Assembly (NCBI GenBank): GCA_949840885.1
Contig: CATKYJ010000011.1
Location: 37,612-101,611, forward strand
Reading direction: 5' to 3'
Source: an uncultured Acetatifactor sp.
Lineage (GTDB): Bacteria > Bacillota > Clostridia > Lachnospirales > Lachnospiraceae
DNA length: 64,000 nucleotides
In this document: piece by piece, positions 61,315 through 64,000 of the stretch
Position numbering within the stretch: position 1 is the stretch's first letter
How the letters are laid out: each line of letters starts with the position of its first letter
Position numbers and translations under genes: made by a program
The notes under the pieces: generated by a model
The model's input: only the letters and a program-made list of their open reading frames with translations
Told to the model about the DNA's origin: nothing
The model's database searches: none

Positions 61315-62677
61315 AAATCCGCTGGGCTGTGAAAAAATTTCAAAGCTGCTGAAAAATTTTGCTGTTCCAAGTATTGTGGCGTCTCTTGTCGGCTCAATCT
61401 ACAATATTGTGGATCAGATTTTTATTGGTCAGGGGGTCGGCTATCTGGGAAATGCAGCAACCAATGTTTCCTACCCGTTCTCTACCATCTGCCTTGCCAT
61501 TGCGCTGCTGGTGGGAATTGGCAGTGCCTCCCGTGTTTCCCTCTGTCTTGGACGCAAAGAGCCGAAAGCGGCTGCTAAAGCAGCGGGAAATGGTATTGTT
61601 CTGATGGGGATTTTCGGAATTATTTATATGTTGGTTGGTGAAGCTTTGCTGCCTTTGCTCCTAAAGGCATTTGGGGCAACCACAGATGTGTTTCCATATG
61701 CAAAGCAGTATGCCAGCATCACATTGATTGGAATGCCGTTTCTCATCGTAACGAATGGCATGAGCAATTTGATTCGGGCAGACGGAAAACCAAAGTATTC
61801 GATGATCTGCATGGTTGTGGGAGCTATTGTCAATACCATTCTTGACCCCATTTTTATTTTTGTTTGCGATTGGGGAATTGCCGGCGGAGCTTGGGCAACG
61901 GTCGTTGGGCAAATTTTTTCTTTCATACTCGCATTCCGTTATCTATGGCGTTTCCAAACAGTCCATTTTGAAAAAGAGTCGTTTCTGTTGGACATCAAAG
62001 AAGGCCTGAAAATTTGCAGCATGGGAATCAGCAGCAGCTCAAACCAGATTGCAATTACCGTGATTCAAATCATTCAGTACAATTCGTTGACTTATTACGG
62101 CGCATTCACAAAATACGGAACGGATATTCCCTTAGCCGCCTGCGGAATCGTTATGAAAACAAACGCCATCCTCCTTGCAATCGTTGTGGGAATCTCGCAG
62201 GGAGCCCAGCCCATTATCGGCTTCAACTATGGGGCAAGGCAATATCATCGTGTACGGGAGGTCTATCTGCTTGCAGTAAAATGGAACCTCATTGTTTCTG
62301 CTATTGGTTTCATCACATTTCAATTCTTCCCGCATTCTATCATTTCACTATTCGGAAACGGCAACGAACTGTATTTTGAATTTGCCGTTTTGTTCATGCG
62401 TACCTATCTTTTCATGGTGTTGGTAAATGGAGTACAATTACTTTCTTCCAGCTTTTTTACCGCAATAGGAAAACCGTTAAAAGGCGCTCTGCTGGCATTG
62501 ACAAGGCAGACCTTTTTCTTGATTCCGCTTACCCTGCTGCTCCCGCTTCGTTTCGGCATTATGGGAGTATTGTTTGCGGGACCCGTTGCTGATTTTTCAG
62601 CGTTTGTGCTATCTGTTGTGCTGGTGGGGATAGAATTAAGAAAGCAAAAAAATGCTGCGCAAATGAATCCCATGTAA
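61307..62677 (+). CDS. MATE-family multidrug efflux transporter (MepA-like)
   Basis: Twelve-helix cation-coupled exporter of 456 residues. Both MATE halves are complete: FAVPSIVASLVGSIYNIVDQIFIG at the start (read in pieces), LIRADGKPKYSM and the central NTILDPIFIF, then ISQGAQPIIGFNYGA and FTAIGKPLKGALLALTRQ. AAAGGAGGAGG precedes the ATG, which overlaps the MarR gene. The MarR-MATE pair resembles S. aureus MepR-MepA. Codon use and base composition are AT-richer than in most of the window, which suggests transfer. Confidence 0.95.
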   Translation: MPENPLGCEKISKLLKNFAVPSIVASLVGSIYNIVDQIFIGQGVGYLGNAATNVSYPFSTICLAIALLVGIGSASRVSLCLGRKEPKAAAKAAGNGIVLMGIFGIIYMLVGEALLPLLLKAFGATTDVFPYAKQYASITLIGMPFLIVTNGMSNLIRADGKPKYSMICMVVGAIVNTILDPIFIFVCDWGIAGGAWATVVGQIFSFILAFRYLWRFQTVHFEKESFLLDIKEGLKICSMGISSSSNQIAITVIQIIQYNSLTYYGAFTKYGTDIPLAACGIVMKTNAILLAIVVGISQGAQPIIGFNYGARQYHRVREVYLLAVKWNLIVSAIGFITFQFFPHSIISLFGNGNELYFEFAVLFMRTYLFMVLVNGVQLLSSSFFTAIGKPLKGALLALTRQTFFLIPLTLLLPLRFGIMGVLFAGPVADFSAFVLSVVLVGIELRKQKNAAQMNPM

Positions 62678-63083
62678 AAATAATTCTTCAATTTCAATCT
62701 TTACTTTGGGACAAAATCGAGCTGTTGACAAACCCCTTTCTATCAGCAATCTTCTGAAATACAATGACACATTTTTAGTAAATCAATAGGAGGTATACAA
62801 GGAAAAAGGTCATGGTTTGTTATGCCATGGCCTTTATCATCCGTTTTAGATTTAACGCCGTTGACGATAAGAGGTACTGCTTTTCAGCCGCCTCTAATCC
62901 TCTTCCGCAGCAACAAAATTTTTATGCACTTAGTTTGTAACAGTTCGAATATAGGGGAAAGTTCTTCCGTTCTGTATTTTGCCGTATCTGTAACCTTGTT
63001 TTATATCCGCAGATTGGGCAAAACAACCATTCTGTTTTCATAATGTCAAATCCTTTTCTTTCATAAGCAAATGCTTATTCTTT
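62678..63083. other. Intergenic region between MATE and ABC permease genes
   Basis: About 400 bp, AT-rich, no supported gene. A hairpin that could end leftward transcription lies at 62805-62835. A short rightward reading after AGGAGG (62790) stops within 13 codons. Confidence 0.45.
62800..62835 (-). terminator. Terminator-like hairpin (leftward)
   Basis: AAAGGTCATGG (62805-62815) pairs with CCATGGCCTTT (62825-62835), one G-T pair, 9-nt loop. On the minus strand it is followed by TTCC after a T-run, consistent with ending the ABC permease transcript. Confidence 0.45.
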
Positions 63084-63794
63084 CTAGATTTTACGCAAAT
63101 ATCGTTTAAACAAAAAGCAAATCCACATAGCAGATAGAACAAATGCGGGAAGCATATAAAGCGGTACATTTTCTAAAATCGCTTTTCCAATCCAAAAAGA
63201 GGGCAACAAAGATATTACATACTGTATATCTGATTTCATGAAAAACGGGATGACTGCACCAAAAATAGTCAGCGTAGATAGCTTTGTTACTGCCATGCCC
63301 TCTAGCTTGTTTGATGAAATCGTCAGTACCAGCAATGCAACAATCATGCCCTGCAAGGTTCCTCCTGCCGCCAGCAATAAAATGGTAATCAAAGAAAGAG
63401 ACGTCAGCTTAAAAACAGGCAGTAGAATAATAGTCGCAAGAAATGCGATAGCAGAAGGAACACCAAACCGTGCAGCTATGTAACCTGTTTTTCTTAAAGG
63501 CGTAATGAATAAATAGACGGCTGTCTTTTCATCCCTTTCCTCTAAAGAAATCATTGTGGAAACAAAGCAGAACATAGTGGACGACAGCATTGCAAACAGG
63601 ATGTCAACCAACTTGTAATAGGGAGAAATAATCGCCGCTATATGAAAACTGTCTGTCAAAGCAGCTTCTATGAAAGGTATGGCAAACCGAAAGAAAAAGC
63701 CTGCAAGGATTGGCGCAAAACAAGATACAGACAACATCATGTCCCGCCGCATAGCTGCTGCCATTTGGAAAAAACTCAATCTAATTGTTTTCAT
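63084..63794 (-). CDS. ABC-2-type transporter permease
   Basis: Integral membrane protein of 236 residues with six predicted helices, among them FAPILAGFFFRFAIPFI, ILFAMLSSTMFCFVSTMI, AIAFLATIILLPVF and AGGTLQGMIVALLVLTI. The loop EERDEKTAVYLFITPLRKTGYIAAR is typical of ABC-2 permeases of the drug/fluoroquinolone-export type. GAGGTG precedes the ATG. No ATPase gene lies downstream in the window, so the partner is probably encoded upstream, beyond 64000. Base composition matches the AT-rich MarR-MATE neighbours. Confidence 0.8.
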   Translation of the reverse strand: MKTIRLSFFQMAAAMRRDMMLSVSCFAPILAGFFFRFAIPFIEAALTDSFHIAAIISPYYKLVDILFAMLSSTMFCFVSTMISLEERDEKTAVYLFITPLRKTGYIAARFGVPSAIAFLATIILLPVFKLTSLSLITILLLAAGGTLQGMIVALLVLTISSNKLEGMAVTKLSTLTIFGAVIPFFMKSDIQYVISLLPSFWIGKAILENVPLYMLPAFVLSAMWICFLFKRYLRKI

Positions 63795-63811
63795 AACTTT
63801 ACACCTCGTAT

Positions 63812-63860
63812 AATAAGTTTATAGCCAATCAAAATAGGCTATAGACTTATTCTTTTTTGT
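63812..63860 (+). terminator. Long imperfect hairpin with T-run upstream of the ABC permease
   Basis: AATAAGTTTATAGCC (63812-63826) / GGCTATAGACTTATT (63837-63851), 14 of 15 pairs counting one wobble, followed by CTTTTTT on the + strand. It lies in the permease 5' region. It may be a terminator for rightward transcripts or an operator. The remaining bases to 64000 hold no gene; TGATATAG(A/G)TGAAGG occurs twice there (about 63860 and 63946). Confidence 0.4.
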
Positions 63861-64000
63861 GATATAGATGAAGGATAATTCAGAAGGGTCCTCCTTATCC
63901 CATCCCATCTATACAGCCAACAGTTACTTTGATAATACTTTCTTATTGATATAGGTGAAGGCAGTCAGGAGGATTCTCCTCTCGCCCTTTCATCATCTGT

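Overview
The window looks like a chromosome segment of a gut-type Bacillota, most likely a Lachnospiraceae relative. The clues are strong AGGAGG-type ribosome sites, a T-box leader, an anaerobic sulfatase-maturating enzyme, class II GalT, several PD-(D/E)XK (Rpn-like) nuclease/transposase genes, giant repeat-rich surface proteins, and overall fairly high GC. The right end (about 60.8-64 kb) is visibly AT-richer, with different codon use, and is probably a later arrival.

Region 1 (1-16.5 kb) is the highlight. One long leftward operon encodes a sortase-assembled pilus (S26A signal peptidase, 2225-residue vWA tip/adhesin with LPVTG, major pilin with LPSTG, class C sortase, accessory pilin). It then continues into a SipW/TasA-like module (two SipW-type short secreted proteins, a bipartite anchored protein, a SipW-type signal peptidase). 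Just upstream of its first gene lies a 227-bp segment bounded by 26-bp inverted repeats (24/26 identical). Each repeat is itself a palindrome around an asymmetric AAAC spacer. A tyrosine recombinase gene abuts the outer repeat, and its stop codon lies inside it. The segment holds a good promoter (TTGAAT-N17-TATAAT) that points away from the operon as sequenced. I read this as a phase-variation switch, probably captured in the OFF orientation.

Region 2 (16.5-18.5 kb) holds an Rpn-like nuclease gene and two decayed copies of its C-terminal tail. Region 3 (18.8-29 kb) is mostly housekeeping: TrmL, lipoprotein, aminotransferase, Lrp regulator, AIR-synthase-like protein, VanW protein, a tiny Prli42-like peptide, a B12-binding radical SAM protein with an in-frame minisatellite, and a metallophosphoesterase. 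Region 4 (29.2-37.2 kb) has a 1866-residue beta-repeat surface protein, divergent from a LytTR response regulator/GHKL kinase pair. Direct repeats of LytTR-box type sit just upstream of the surface gene's promoter.

Region 5 (37.4-45 kb) has galK-galT, PD-(D/E)XK genes (one frameshifted), and a MATE gene and divergent Crp-type regulator that have both lost their 5' ends. Region 6 (45-60.3 kb) has small-molecule-binding proteins, a tyrosine phosphatase, an anSME-sulfatase pair, a T-box-controlled short AlaRS, an aldo-keto reductase, a 1412-residue BspA-type leucine-rich-repeat protein with no signal peptide, DusB and a GNAT acetyltransferase. Region 7 (60.8-64 kb) has a MarR-MATE efflux pair with an operator-like palindrome inside its promoter, and an ABC-2 permease.

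Two window-wide patterns stand out. In-frame minisatellites have expanded in linkers of many unrelated proteins, and a small palindromic intergenic repeat occurs at least four times. No tRNA, rRNA or CRISPR array was seen.
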